This document shows, one piece after another, positions 34,918 through 44,399 of a stretch of 64,000 nt of DNA. A program made the translations under genes and the position numbers. Positions within the stretch are counted from its first letter, which is position 1. Each line of letters starts with the position of its first letter. Source of the DNA: CAZTJA01 sp964613745 (GTDB lineage Bacteria > Desulfobacterota > Desulfomonilia > Desulfomonilales > Desulfomonilaceae); contig CAZTJA010000005.1 of assembly GCA_964613745.1 (NCBI GenBank), forward strand, positions 18,244 to 82,243. Direction: 5' to 3'. The notes below the pieces were generated by a model. The model searched no databases. It was not told the origin of the DNA and was given only the letters and a program-made list of their open reading frames with translations.

Positions 34918-35736
34918 ATGACCATGCATGATCCTCTCGAGTCCTCCTTTGTCGCTCCAAAACAATCACTAAGCGTCGTCGTAATCACTAAGGATGAAGA
35001 AGACCGAATCGAACGCCTTCTCAAGAGTGTAGCTTTTGCGGATGAGATCATTGTAGTGGATTCGGGCAGCACCGATGCTACGGTAAATATTGCCCGGTAC
35101 AACGGTGCACAGGTTGTGTACCGGGAATGGACCGATTACGTTGACCAGAAGCAGTATGCAATGGGTCTTGCGAATTGTGAATGGATACTGAATCTTGATG
35201 CCGACGAGGAAATCTCCCAAGAATCCGCAAACGAAATTCGTGATGCCGTGCAATCGTCCCCCGCCCATGTATCAGGTTTTTCACTGCCTCGGATTAGCAA
35301 ATACCTGAATCGCTGGATACGACACGGCGGTTGGTACCCGGACCGAAAAATCAGATTGGTACGGCGAGGAGCATCCAAATGGATCGGTGACGGCCTTCAC
35401 GAAAAACTTGAAGTTTCGGGAGAAGTCCGTGATTTGCGGAACCCTATTCTTCATTACGTCTATCGGGACATTTCAGACCAGATTGCAACGATGAATAGGT
35501 TCTCCACTATAGTGGCTGAAAGCAACGGTAAGAGGAGAAGCGGATTATACGTCCTCTTTGGGATCGTGCATTCGTTGGGAAAATTTCTTGAATGCGCCGT
35601 ATGGAAATTGGGTATTCTCGACGGAATTCCCGGCCTTATTATCGCAGTTAATAGTTCTTTTTATATTTTTCAGAAGCATGCCAAAGCTTGGGAGAGATCT
35701 TTACCCAATACATCAAAGAATTCCAGTCGCAATTAG
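34918..35736 (+). CDS. Family 2 glycosyltransferase (LPS core, WaaE-like)
   Basis: A 272-residue GT-A glycosyltransferase. SVVVITKDEEDRIERLL begins the nucleotide-sugar fold, VVDSGSTDAT follows and the metal DxD lies in LNLDADEE (about 88-95). The C-terminal part (RWIRHGGWYPDRKIRLVRRG; LHEKLEV) is typical of the WaaE/KdtX branch that adds a hexose to the LPS inner core. The next gene, a GT4, starts 21 bases later, consistent with an LPS-core pair. Confidence 0.9.
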   Translation: MTMHDPLESSFVAPKQSLSVVVITKDEEDRIERLLKSVAFADEIIVVDSGSTDATVNIARYNGAQVVYREWTDYVDQKQYAMGLANCEWILNLDADEEISQESANEIRDAVQSSPAHVSGFSLPRISKYLNRWIRHGGWYPDRKIRLVRRGASKWIGDGLHEKLEVSGEVRDLRNPILHYVYRDISDQIATMNRFSTIVAESNGKRRSGLYVLFGIVHSLGKFLECAVWKLGILDGIPGLIIAVNSSFYIFQKHAKAWERSLPNTSKNSSRN

Positions 35737-35757
35737 TTACTGTAAGGTAATCGTATT

Positions 35758-36954
35758 TTGGACAATAAGCCCAGAATTGCTCTAGCAATTGAAAACTTCA
35801 GCAGGTTCGGCGGCGGCGCCGAGTCCTATTCAGTCGAATTGAGCCGCACTCTGGTTAATAAAGGTTGGGATGTCCATCTATTTGGATATTCATGGGATGG
35901 CGATCCTGCAGAAGCAAGCTTTCACAAATTGTCGAGTTTGCCGAAATGGATTCCTCCATCGATAAGAATTCTTCATTTTGCAGTCCAGCACAAGAAATTG
36001 GTTTCATCTGAGCATTTCGATATTGTACTTGGGTTTGGGAACACAATCCTTATGAATGTTTACCAGAGCCACGGAGGAGTCCACGAATATAGCACCGCTC
36101 GAAAATTAATGGCTGTTCGCAACCCATTACTAAGATTCATTAAGAGAATGGCAGTTCAGATTACCCCAAAGTATTATGTTCGGTCATGGATTGAATCCGC
36201 CCCGTTTCGATCTCCCAAGTCGGTAGAGATAATTGCTATTTCAGACATGGTAAAATTGGATATGGCCAAATATTTTGGTGTACAGAAAGACAAGGTCCGC
36301 CTGGTTTATAACGGCATCGATATTGGTCGGTTTGGAAATCCCGTTTCTCACATCAGAAGAGAATTGAGAGCCAATTGGGGATTCAAGAGTGACTCGCCGT
36401 TGTTTCTTTTTATGGCATATGATTTTCGGAAAAAAGGAGTCCGATTTCTCATCGAGGCGGCCGGAATTCTCAAGAAAAAGATTGGAAGCGGTCGCAAATT
36501 TGGGATTGTAGTAGCGGGAGGAAATCCGGATTCAAAGCTGCAAAAGCTGGTTCGAAGATTTGAATTGGAAGAATATACGGTATTTCCGGGGCCTACTCGC
36601 GACCCAGAGGACTTCTACCAAGCCTGCGATGTGTTTGTTTTACCAACTTTTTACGATGCTTGTTCTCTTGTTGTTTTTGAAGCGATGGCGGCAGGTGTTC
36701 CGGTGATTACTACCCAATATAACGGGGCAAGCGGAATAATAACACCTGGATCCGATGGGTTCGTGCTTGGTGATCCAGCCGATGTTGAAGGTTTGGCGGA
36801 TGCTATGGAATCTTTCCTCGACCCGGAATTTCGAGCAAAAGCATCAATTCGAGCCCATTTGGTTTCGCAACACTATTCAGTACAAGAAAACCATCGCAAG
36901 ATGCTCAATATATTTAATCGAGTTGCCGGGATTGATCCCCAAAATAATTCTTGA
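35758..36954 (+). CDS. Family 4 glycosyltransferase (WaaG-like)
   Basis: A 398-residue GT-B glycosyltransferase. The N-domain start FSRFGGGAESYSVELSRTL binds acceptor, and the C-domain has VYNGIDIGRF and the E-x7-E donor site in FYDACSLVVFEAMAAGVPVI. This resembles LPS glucosyltransferase I (WaaG). It starts at TTG 35758 with AAGG ten bases upstream. Its last 41 bases overlap tail-to-tail with the end of the CobA-HemD gene on the other strand. Confidence 0.9.
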   Translation: MDNKPRIALAIENFSRFGGGAESYSVELSRTLVNKGWDVHLFGYSWDGDPAEASFHKLSSLPKWIPPSIRILHFAVQHKKLVSSEHFDIVLGFGNTILMNVYQSHGGVHEYSTARKLMAVRNPLLRFIKRMAVQITPKYYVRSWIESAPFRSPKSVEIIAISDMVKLDMAKYFGVQKDKVRLVYNGIDIGRFGNPVSHIRRELRANWGFKSDSPLFLFMAYDFRKKGVRFLIEAAGILKKKIGSGRKFGIVVAGGNPDSKLQKLVRRFELEEYTVFPGPTRDPEDFYQACDVFVLPTFYDACSLVVFEAMAAGVPVITTQYNGASGIITPGSDGFVLGDPADVEGLADAMESFLDPEFRAKASIRAHLVSQHYSVQENHRKMLNIFNRVAGIDPQNNS

Positions 36955-38470
36955 GGGCAGAAATAAGACCTTCGATCGTATATTCGGAAGCTTCGATTTG
37001 CGGAGAAATGCCGTATTCTCGGAGTGTATTTGATGTCACCGGACCTATGGAGGCGGTTATCACCTTTTCGAGCAATTTGTTTCCTTCCGGTTCGACCAAC
37101 TTCATAAAGTGACTAACTGTTGAAGATGACGTAAATGTAATTGCATCAATTTCGCCATCGTCAATCATCCTGACAACTGATTGCACATCATCATTCGAAG
37201 GAAGCACCGTTCTATAAACCGATACAACGTCTACTTTGCCCCCTAACTTCGTGAGACCATCAGGTAAGATTTCACGAGCCTTTTCGGCTCTTGGAATGAG
37301 AAATCTTTTTCCGGGAACTCCGATCTTTTCCAGTGACTCCAGTAAACCCTCCGCAACAAATTCTTGAGCAATCAATTCAACATGCAAATGTTTGTCTTTC
37401 AACTTTGCAGCCGTAATCGGGCCAATTGCCCCTATTCTAGGACCACTGAGTTGACGTATGTCGTTTGAAAGAGTGAAAAATCGCTTAAAAAATCTTTCTA
37501 CGCCATTAACTGATGTGAAGATAACCCAATCGTAACGAGAAATTGAGTTAATGGCTTCATCCAGATAATTAAAATCTTTCACATCTTCAATTGCAATAGT
37601 GGGGAAGAGGATCGGTTCCCCTCCCGCTTTGGTCACACTTTCAGCCATTTTACGAGATTGTTCTCGGCTCCTCGTAATCAGAATTTTCTTGCCGAAAAGA
37701 GGCTTTCTTTCGAACCAGTCGAGCTTTTCATGTAGGCCTACGACTGTTCCCACAACCAACACAGCTGGTGCGGCAAATTTCCTTCTTTCAGCTTCTGCAG
37801 GTATTTTTTTGAGTGTCGAAAACAAAGATTGCTGTTTAGGAGTAGTGCCCCATCTCACTAGGGCCGCAGGTGTGTTGGGGTCTTTACCTGCTTTTATAAG
37901 GGATGCGGAAATATTCTCTATGTTCTTCACACCCATAAGAAATACGAGAGTGCCCGGATTCTCAGCCAGGTTGTGCCAGTTCATCGCGCTCTCTTCTTTC
38001 GTGGGATCCTCGTGACCTGTTATGAACGTGACCTGTGATGCGTGGTCTCTATGGGTTACCGGTATTCCTGCATAAGCCGGAGCAGATATGGCTGAAGTGA
38101 TCCCGGGCACAACTTCGAAGGGTATGCCTGCTTGTACCAATTCTTCCGCTTCTTCTCCGCCGCGGCCAAAAACGTAAGGGTCTCCACCTTTTAGACGGCA
38201 GACACTTTTTCCCTCTTTTGCTTTCGATATGATGAGGGAATTGATATCCGTTTGTTCCAGTGTGTGATTCTTTCCCTTTTTACCCACATAAATTAATTCG
38301 GCATCTTTTCTTGCAAATTGTTGCCAAAAATTGCCGGCAAGGTAGTCATGAACAATGACATCAGCCGAACTGATTAATTCCATACCTTTGATAGTAAGGA
38401 GGCCCGAATCTCCGGGTCCCGATCCTACGAGATAGACTGTTCCGGGCGAATTTTGCGTATGATTAGACAT
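36914..38470 (-). CDS. cobA-hemD: Uroporphyrinogen-III methyltransferase/synthase fusion (CobA-HemD)
   Basis: A 518-residue fusion. Residues 1-245 are SUMT, which methylates uroporphyrinogen III to precorrin-2 (VYLVGSGPGDSGLLTIKG; RLKGGDPYVFGRGGEEAEEL). Residues 260-515 are HemD, which cyclises hydroxymethylbilane (GKKILITRSREQSRKM; DAITFTSSSTVSHFM). Such fusions are common in clostridia and sulfate reducers. It is the last gene of hemA-hemC-cobA/hemD. Product goes to siroheme and, via AhbC-type enzymes, to heme. Confidence 0.95.
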   Translation of the reverse strand: MSNHTQNSPGTVYLVGSGPGDSGLLTIKGMELISSADVIVHDYLAGNFWQQFARKDAELIYVGKKGKNHTLEQTDINSLIISKAKEGKSVCRLKGGDPYVFGRGGEEAEELVQAGIPFEVVPGITSAISAPAYAGIPVTHRDHASQVTFITGHEDPTKEESAMNWHNLAENPGTLVFLMGVKNIENISASLIKAGKDPNTPAALVRWGTTPKQQSLFSTLKKIPAEAERRKFAAPAVLVVGTVVGLHEKLDWFERKPLFGKKILITRSREQSRKMAESVTKAGGEPILFPTIAIEDVKDFNYLDEAINSISRYDWVIFTSVNGVERFFKRFFTLSNDIRQLSGPRIGAIGPITAAKLKDKHLHVELIAQEFVAEGLLESLEKIGVPGKRFLIPRAEKAREILPDGLTKLGGKVDVVSVYRTVLPSNDDVQSVVRMIDDGEIDAITFTSSSTVSHFMKLVEPEGNKLLEKVITASIGPVTSNTLREYGISPQIEASEYTIEGLISALKNYFGDQSRQLD

Positions 38471-38556
38471 GCTCTTAAATCGAACTCCATATGTGGTGCT
38501 GATGGGAATGAAAGCTGCTGTACGTCGGAGAAAGATAGTTACGGCACGGATTCAGA

Positions 38557-39501
38557 CTAGCTTGCAGGCCCTGCCGTCCAACCTTCGGGAAATACCTCGC
38601 GAAGAATCCGCTCCGCACCCATTGAAATCAACTGGTCTGCCAAATCGGTTCCCACATTCTGAGAAAGGGATTCCGTGTCGATCTCATGTTTGATGATTTC
38701 GGTGCCGTCCGGATGAACAACCGCTCCGCTCAGTATGGTTCTTCCATTTTTCCGGATGGCGTGAGCCGCCATTGGAACCTGACATCCACCTCCCATGCGT
38801 CGCAGAAATGCTCGCTCAATGAGAACGCACCTAGCGGTCTGTTCATCGTTCAGGTGTTTGATCAGGGTTTCAGTCTCGGGATCATTTTCTCTAGTTTCAA
38901 TAGCGAGTGCACCCTGCCCTATAGCCGGAATCATGAAGTCAGTGTCCAGAAAAGCAGAAATTTTTTCGGCAAATTGCATTCGCTTAACTCCGGCTGCCGC
39001 CAGAATGACTCCTGCAAGATTTTCCGATTGGATTTTTCGTATTCTGGTTTCGACATTTCCGCGAATTGAAACCACATCAAGTGTAGGAAATCGAATGAGG
39101 AGGAAAGCTCGCCTTCGGAGGCTGGAGGTTCCAATCTTCTCCCCGGGTCCAATCTCTTCAAGTTGACGTCCATCTCGTGAAATGAACACATCTCTGGGGT
39201 CTTCTCGCTTGACCACAACGGCTAATTTGAGGCCGACCGGAAGATCGGTAGGAAGATCTTTCATCGAATGGACGGCTACATCCGCTTCATTCGCCAGGAG
39301 CGCCTCTTCAATTTCCTTTGTGAACAATCCTTTGGTCCCGATTTTCGCAAGAGGAGTATCGAGAATCTTATCACCCTGAGTCTTAATGACTTTCAGTTGG
39401 ACCGTAAGATTTGGGTGAACCTTTTCTATTTCAGAAGCAACAAACCTGGCTTGCCAGAGCGCAAGAGCGCTGCCTCTAGTTGCTATGGTAAGTTTCGTCA
39501 T
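38557..39501 (-). CDS. hemC: Hydroxymethylbilane synthase
   Basis: A 314-residue porphobilinogen deaminase, building the linear tetrapyrrole. TRGSALALWQA, HSMKDLPTDLP, TSSLRRRAFL, and RIRGNVETR-type arginines in SIRGNVETRIRK are seen; the dipyrromethane cofactor cysteine lies in the GGGCQVPM motif near 243. Its start overlaps the end of hemA by 26 bases, so the two are translationally coupled. Confidence 0.97.
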   Translation of the reverse strand: MTKLTIATRGSALALWQARFVASEIEKVHPNLTVQLKVIKTQGDKILDTPLAKIGTKGLFTKEIEEALLANEADVAVHSMKDLPTDLPVGLKLAVVVKREDPRDVFISRDGRQLEEIGPGEKIGTSSLRRRAFLLIRFPTLDVVSIRGNVETRIRKIQSENLAGVILAAAGVKRMQFAEKISAFLDTDFMIPAIGQGALAIETRENDPETETLIKHLNDEQTARCVLIERAFLRRMGGGCQVPMAAHAIRKNGRTILSGAVVHPDGTEIIKHEIDTESLSQNVGTDLADQLISMGAERILREVFPEGWTAGPAS

Positions 39502-40810
39502 GAAGTATGTCGTTCTCAGTAGTTTCTAAATCGTGGGACAAACCATTTAGTTTGAATAGCCGTTGAGTTAAATCAACGTAATCACTATTTTTGGATCGAG
39601 ATGAGGTTTTTTTCAGAAAAGTGATTGGATCATGAGCAACCTTGTTCATTATCGATTTCGTCAACATTTCTATGATTTCCCGCTCTTCAGGGCCGAGTTT
39701 AGATAATTTCCCGTTCAGCCTGGAAAGCTCACCTTGCCGAATGGATTCTAGCTTTTGCCGCAAAGCTACTATTGTCGATGTGGATTCAAGTGATTGCAAC
39801 CACTTCATGTATTTATCGGTTTCATCACGGACGATCTCTTCACCTTTCAGGGCTTCTTTTTTGCGCTCACCGATATTTTCTTCCACTACTGCCTGCAGAT
39901 CGTCAATATTATAGAGGTAAACGCCATCAAGATCATTCACCTCGGGGTCTACATCTCGCGGTATGGCAATGTCTATAAGGAATACAGGCCGATAACGGCG
40001 CTTCTTCATTACAGACTTCATTTCGGAACTCCGAAGTATAGGTTCACAGCTTCCGGTGGAGGTTATAACTACATCCGCGTCCGCTACTGCGTCGTAAATT
40101 CCTTCAAGCTCTACGGCGCATCCTTGCAATCTATCCGCCAGAATACATGCATTCTCATATGTTCTGTTTACTACCGTGACCGGCTTATCAACATGGCTAA
40201 TCAAATGTTTTGCAGCTAACTCGGCCATTTCACCGGCCCCGATAAGCAGAACCGACTTATCGTTCAAGTCACCCAATATTTTCTTGGCCAGTTCCACCGC
40301 TACATAGGCTACCGAAACGGCGGATAATCCAATTGCCGTTTCGGTCCGAACACGTTTTGCCGAAAAAAAAGCTCGGTGGAGCAGCCTGTTCAGAATTGGT
40401 CCGGTTGCATTAACATCCGCAGCTCTTCTATAACTCTCTTTAACCTGCCCCAGAATCTGAGGTTCGCCCAGCACCATTGAATCCAGCCCGGAGGCTACCC
40501 TAAAAAGGTGAGTTACCGCATCAGAGTTCAATTTACTGTATAGATGGTTTTCGAAAGTCTCGCGGTCTGTATCGTGGACGGAAAAGATCATCTCTACAAC
40601 ACGATCAGGTGTATTTTCCAGATCGGAAACACAGGCTATAACCTCAGCTCGATTGCACGTGGAGAGTATCATTATTTCTTCAAGTCCGGGGATTTTCATA
40701 AAACGCTGAGTGATGGTACCTTCGCCGTTACCTGGGAACGATATCTTTTCTCTGAGCTCGACAGGGGCGGTTTTATGATTGAGCCCTACTATTAAGATCC
40801 CTCTGTTCAT
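39476..40810 (-). CDS. hemA: Glutamyl-tRNA reductase
   Basis: A 444-residue NADPH-dependent reductase, first committed step of the C5 pathway. GLNHKTAPVELREK at the start, the catalytic Cys in ILSTCNRAEV (about 51), the LGEPQILGQVK loop and the Rossmann motif GAGEMAELAAKHL are all present, and the dimerisation domain is complete. It overlaps ccsA upstream by four bases (ATGA) and hemC downstream by 26 bases. Confidence 0.97.
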   Translation of the reverse strand: MNRGILIVGLNHKTAPVELREKISFPGNGEGTITQRFMKIPGLEEIMILSTCNRAEVIACVSDLENTPDRVVEMIFSVHDTDRETFENHLYSKLNSDAVTHLFRVASGLDSMVLGEPQILGQVKESYRRAADVNATGPILNRLLHRAFFSAKRVRTETAIGLSAVSVAYVAVELAKKILGDLNDKSVLLIGAGEMAELAAKHLISHVDKPVTVVNRTYENACILADRLQGCAVELEGIYDAVADADVVITSTGSCEPILRSSEMKSVMKKRRYRPVFLIDIAIPRDVDPEVNDLDGVYLYNIDDLQAVVEENIGERKKEALKGEEIVRDETDKYMKWLQSLESTSTIVALRQKLESIRQGELSRLNGKLSKLGPEEREIIEMLTKSIMNKVAHDPITFLKKTSSRSKNSDYVDLTQRLFKLNGLSHDLETTENDILHDETYHSN

Positions 40811-41664
40811 GGCAGGCCGTTCCAGGATACCAGACGAGGCATGCTGAAGGCATGATGCCCACCGAGCAGCGCACTAACTCCTAAAAACGTAAACATGACC
40901 AGCATAAAACCTAGAATTGCCAGAATTGCCGCTTTTTTTCCTCTCCATCCAAGAGCCAACCTCTGGTGAATCATTCCAGCGTATGCGAACCAAGTTATGA
41001 GACTCCACGTTTCTTTTGGATCCCAGCTCCAGAATTGGCCCCAGGCACTATTTGCCCACAGTGCTCCCGAAATTATTCCTAGGGTGAGCAAGAAAAAACC
41101 TATCGGTAAACCTCTGCGATTAATCATGTCCAGTGTTTCGAGTGACGGAAGGAGCTTATGTATCCTACCGAGGCGTTTCCTTTTTATTAATCTTTCCTGT
41201 AAGATATACATTATTCCGCCGATTGCCATAAGAGCAAACACCCCATTACCCGCAATTGCAAAGGAAACGTGAATTGGTAACCACCAGCTCCTCAGTATTG
41301 GTACTAAAGGCATTTTGATTTGATATGAAATCGTGTAGGCGGCAATCAGAATCACGGTCACGAATGGCGTTGCCAAAGATACTGGAATAGGGCTTGGATC
41401 TCGCGATCTCAATGCAAAGAGCAAAGCCGGTCCCATTACCAACCATGCAAAAAAAGAAAGGGCATCGAACATTGTGGCGAGCGGAAAAAAACCTGAAAAT
41501 ATGGCTCTGTGCAATATTGATAAAGTATGGGCCGCGTAGCCGGCGACAGCGGGAATGGATCCTATAAACGCTCGACTATCGGTCAGTAAAATTAGAAAAA
41601 TCAAATAGCCGGCTGACGCAAGAATATAGAGTAGGACGGCTATCTGAAAAAATACTAAATCCAA
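40807..41664 (-). CDS. ccsA: Cytochrome c assembly protein CcsA/ResC type
   Basis: A 285-residue heme-handling membrane protein with about eight spans. The WWD motif WGQFWSWDPKETWSLITWFAY binds heme at the periplasmic side for attachment to apocytochrome c (system II). It lies directly between the Met8-like enzyme and hemA and overlaps hemA by four bases, so heme precursor synthesis and cytochrome c maturation are on one transcript. Its partner ResB/Ccs1 is not in the window. Confidence 0.93.
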   Translation of the reverse strand: MDLVFFQIAVLLYILASAGYLIFLILLTDSRAFIGSIPAVAGYAAHTLSILHRAIFSGFFPLATMFDALSFFAWLVMGPALLFALRSRDPSPIPVSLATPFVTVILIAAYTISYQIKMPLVPILRSWWLPIHVSFAIAGNGVFALMAIGGIMYILQERLIKRKRLGRIHKLLPSLETLDMINRRGLPIGFFLLTLGIISGALWANSAWGQFWSWDPKETWSLITWFAYAGMIHQRLALGWRGKKAAILAILGFMLVMFTFLGVSALLGGHHAFSMPRLVSWNGLP

Positions 41665-42360
41665 TTATTGTTCCTGACACTGCGAATCTGAGGCAGTCTT
41701 GAGCACGGCTTCAGCATCTAAAATTGGAGGCAGAATTGCTTGTAGAATTTCAAGAGCTCTTTTTGTGTCATTCGATTTGATAGCTTCAAGTAGTTGCGAA
41801 TCGACAACATCGAGAAATATTTGCTTGTTGGAGTCAGATGAAGAGCCCATTGCGAGAACACGTTTTCTAAGTTCCGCCATTAATCGGGTCATCTCGGCGT
41901 ATTCCGGACCAAAGCGCCTTGACAAATCCTCTCGAATTCGCCGGGCCAAGGCGGGAGAAGACCCTCCGGTGCTCACTGCTATCATGAGATCTCCCTGCAT
42001 GATCACGGCGGGAACGATGAATGTACAAAGATCGGGTACATCGGCGATATTACATGGTATCTTTCTCTTGGCCGCTGAGTTGTAAATTTCAATATTCACG
42101 TTTCGAGAATTCGTTGTTCCGAAAACAAGCAAAGTATCAGGGTACGAGTCCAGGATTGTATCTTCAAAGGGAGTCTTGTGAACTGTGATTTGCTCCCGCT
42201 CGGCTAATAACTGGAGATCAGGGTCCAGTTCGGGGCTGACAACGGAGACCTTTGCCCCACATTCCAGAAGGCTCGTCACTTTGCGCAAAGCCACCCTTCC
42301 CCCTCCAACTACCAGCACCTGCTTGTTTTCAAGATTCATCATAACTGGATAAGGTTTCAA
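41665..42360 (-). CDS. Precorrin-2 dehydrogenase/sirohydrochlorin ferrochelatase (Met8/CysG-N type)
   Basis: A 231-residue enzyme of the Met8p/SirC class that oxidises precorrin-2 to sirohydrochlorin with NAD, possibly also inserting iron. NAD-binding GGGRVALRKV (about 20-29), the NIADVPDLCTFIVPA loop with the conserved Asp, and STGGSSPALARRIRE are present. It starts the tetrapyrrole operon and is followed with zero gap by ccsA. Whether it chelates iron cannot be told. Confidence 0.93.
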   Translation of the reverse strand: MKPYPVMMNLENKQVLVVGGGRVALRKVTSLLECGAKVSVVSPELDPDLQLLAEREQITVHKTPFEDTILDSYPDTLLVFGTTNSRNVNIEIYNSAAKRKIPCNIADVPDLCTFIVPAVIMQGDLMIAVSTGGSSPALARRIREDLSRRFGPEYAEMTRLMAELRKRVLAMGSSSDSNKQIFLDVVDSQLLEAIKSNDTKRALEILQAILPPILDAEAVLKTASDSQCQEQ

Positions 42361-42488
42361 GGGCTGAACCTCCTGAAAAACAGTAATTATATCCTACGGA
42401 ACGAATACGGTCAAACAATGTGAACTGACCGAGTGAGATTCGTCGGAAGATGTACTGGAAGTCGTAATGAGTGAAGTCTATCGGGTGG

Positions 42489-43640
42489 TTAGGTCTTTTT
42501 ATTTGGAATGATGTTCATAACAATTTTGATGGAGGTTCCTTTGCCTTTTGAAGAATTTACCTCAATACAGCCCATGTGCTCATGTACGATTCTCTCCACA
42601 ATGGCTAAGCCCATTCCGGAAGCGTGAATTCGAGTGGAGAAAAATGGGTTAAAGATGAATTCCTGATCCTGACGGTCTATTCCGACTCCGTTGTCTTTCA
42701 CTTCAATTACGAGGCTTCCTTCATCTTCATATAGCAAAAGAAATACATCCGATCCGTCTAAAGAAAAGTCTACGGCATTATCCAATAATCTCATCAATGC
42801 CATTTTGAGTAAGTGAGAGTCTAAGAGCGCCTTTGTCGATGGATTCAGAGCGTTGCTGAATAGGATTCGGATATTTCTTGATTTTGCTCTGATTTGAGCT
42901 TCTGCAGCGACCTCGCCCAATACCGTTGAAATTGTGCTCTCCATAAGCCGAATTTCCGGAAGATTACAATAGGCTTGAATTTCATCGACAACTGTTTCCA
43001 ATCTTCTCGCGTCTTCCAGAATATTCTCCGCATACTGTCTTGTAGTATCCGAGTTTCCTTCATCTCTCGAAATGCGAGCAGCGAATCCTCCTATAGTCAC
43101 CATCGGATTTCGGATTTCGTGAGCAACCCCCATAGCGAGTTTATGAAGACTTCGGATTTTACCGGCAGCAATTCTCTCTTTTTCCTTTTCGAGTTCCTGT
43201 TCCTTCTTCCTAAGATTAAAGGTTTCGGTAATATCTTTGAACAAGGCAACGAAACCAATAAACGTGGTGTCATGTTCACCGTCTGCCAGCAGGTAGGATG
43301 TGGTGGCTGCAAGTCTTTTCACCATGCCGTCAGGATGGAGGTAATCGACTTCGCTGTAATTATTGATGCTCTTCTTCCAAACCGCATCAACGAATAATTG
43401 AGTAAAATCTTGATTTTGATCTTTGAGGAAGAAAAGGGCCGCTAAGCCTTTCTGCCTGAAATCTTCAATTGAGTATCCTAGAATTTCCTTGGTCACTTTA
43501 TTTGCAAAAAGGATTTCCCCGTCTTCTCCGAGTACGAGCAAGCTGTCGCTCATACTATCCAAAATATTATTTATGATGAGGGTGTCCATTACACCGCTGC
43601 AGCCTTCGGATAAAAAACTGTATTGGTTGGAGCCGTTCAT
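42489..43640 (-). CDS. PAS-domain sensor histidine kinase (orphan)
   Basis: A 383-residue soluble kinase. PAS domain 22-140 (ILDSMSDSLLVLGEDGEILFANK), short coiled coil, HisKA with phospho-His174 (GVAHEIRNP), and a full HATPase with N box LLDNAVDFS, G1 DNGVGID, F box FNPFFST and G2 GMGLAIV. No membrane span or response regulator gene is next to it. It overlaps the ABC-type ATPase upstream by four bases, so the kinase and ATPase are translated together, an unusual pairing. Confidence 0.93.
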   Translation of the reverse strand: MNGSNQYSFLSEGCSGVMDTLIINNILDSMSDSLLVLGEDGEILFANKVTKEILGYSIEDFRQKGLAALFFLKDQNQDFTQLFVDAVWKKSINNYSEVDYLHPDGMVKRLAATTSYLLADGEHDTTFIGFVALFKDITETFNLRKKEQELEKEKERIAAGKIRSLHKLAMGVAHEIRNPMVTIGGFAARISRDEGNSDTTRQYAENILEDARRLETVVDEIQAYCNLPEIRLMESTISTVLGEVAAEAQIRAKSRNIRILFSNALNPSTKALLDSHLLKMALMRLLDNAVDFSLDGSDVFLLLYEDEGSLVIEVKDNGVGIDRQDQEFIFNPFFSTRIHASGMGLAIVERIVHEHMGCIEVNSSKGKGTSIKIVMNIIPNKKT

Positions 43641-44377
43641 GAATCCGTAGCCTCTGAGTTCAAGCCATAGAATCTACTTGGATCATCCAAGAAATTTTTA
43701 AAAAAATTGTAAGGAGCACTGCTAAAATAATCAACAGGCTTTATAGATCCGCCGTTAAAATCCAGTATCCGCGATCCGGGGGCACTGAGGAGAATTGGAG
43801 AATGGGTTGCGATAATGTACTGCCGATTGCCCGCTTCAGCCTCTTTGAGAAGCAATTTTACAAGTGTTAGCTGATTAGCCGGTGAAAGTGCGGCCTCGGG
43901 TTCATCCATCAGGTAAATACCTGGGATGCTGCATGAATAGCTATTAAAGAAGGCAAGAAATGACTCTCCATGAGACAAACAGTTAAGTGACTTTCCTCCA
44001 AAATATTCGGCTCTTCCAGGATCATCCATAAGAATGTCATCCAGGGAACCTGCAAAGTTGAAGAAAGCCTCAGCTCTGAAATGGAACCCATACTTATTTC
44101 TCTTGTTCCATTTACATTCTATGAAGCTGGAAAGACGAGTTTCATACGGATTGGAATGGACTTTATGAATTTTGCTGCCCCCCCATGGGAGGAGACCTAT
44201 TTTGCGGCTTATGGCATCCATGAGAGCGGATTTACCGCTGCCATTATTCCCAATGAAAAAAGTTATGGGTCCCATGAAATGAATTATGTCTGTGGAGCGA
44301 ATGGAAGGAATCTTGAACGGATACTGATCTGTATTCGGGAACCGGTCTTTCCGGATAATTACTTCAGTAAGGTACAT
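43637..44377 (-). CDS. ABC-type AAA ATPase (AAA_21/OLD-related)
   Basis: A 246-residue ATPase of the soluble SMC/ABC class. Walker A GNNGSGKS (43-50), signature LSHGES (134-139), Walker B IYLMDEPEAALSP (154-166) and the switch His192 (ATHSPILLSAPG). It lacks the TOPRIM domain of OLD nucleases and any coiled coil, so it is a bare ATPase module. Upstream is the DnaB-like gene, downstream the histidine kinase (ATGA overlap). Such ATPases occur in DNA repair and defence modules; the role here is unknown. The start used gives a normal N-terminus; a longer frame overlaps the helicase gene. Confidence 0.85.
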   Translation of the reverse strand: MYLTEVIIRKDRFPNTDQYPFKIPSIRSTDIIHFMGPITFFIGNNGSGKSALMDAISRKIGLLPWGGSKIHKVHSNPYETRLSSFIECKWNKRNKYGFHFRAEAFFNFAGSLDDILMDDPGRAEYFGGKSLNCLSHGESFLAFFNSYSCSIPGIYLMDEPEAALSPANQLTLVKLLLKEAEAGNRQYIIATHSPILLSAPGSRILDFNGGSIKPVDYFSSAPYNFFKNFLDDPSRFYGLNSEATDS

Positions 44378-44399
44378 TGATGAGGACTCACGATTATCG

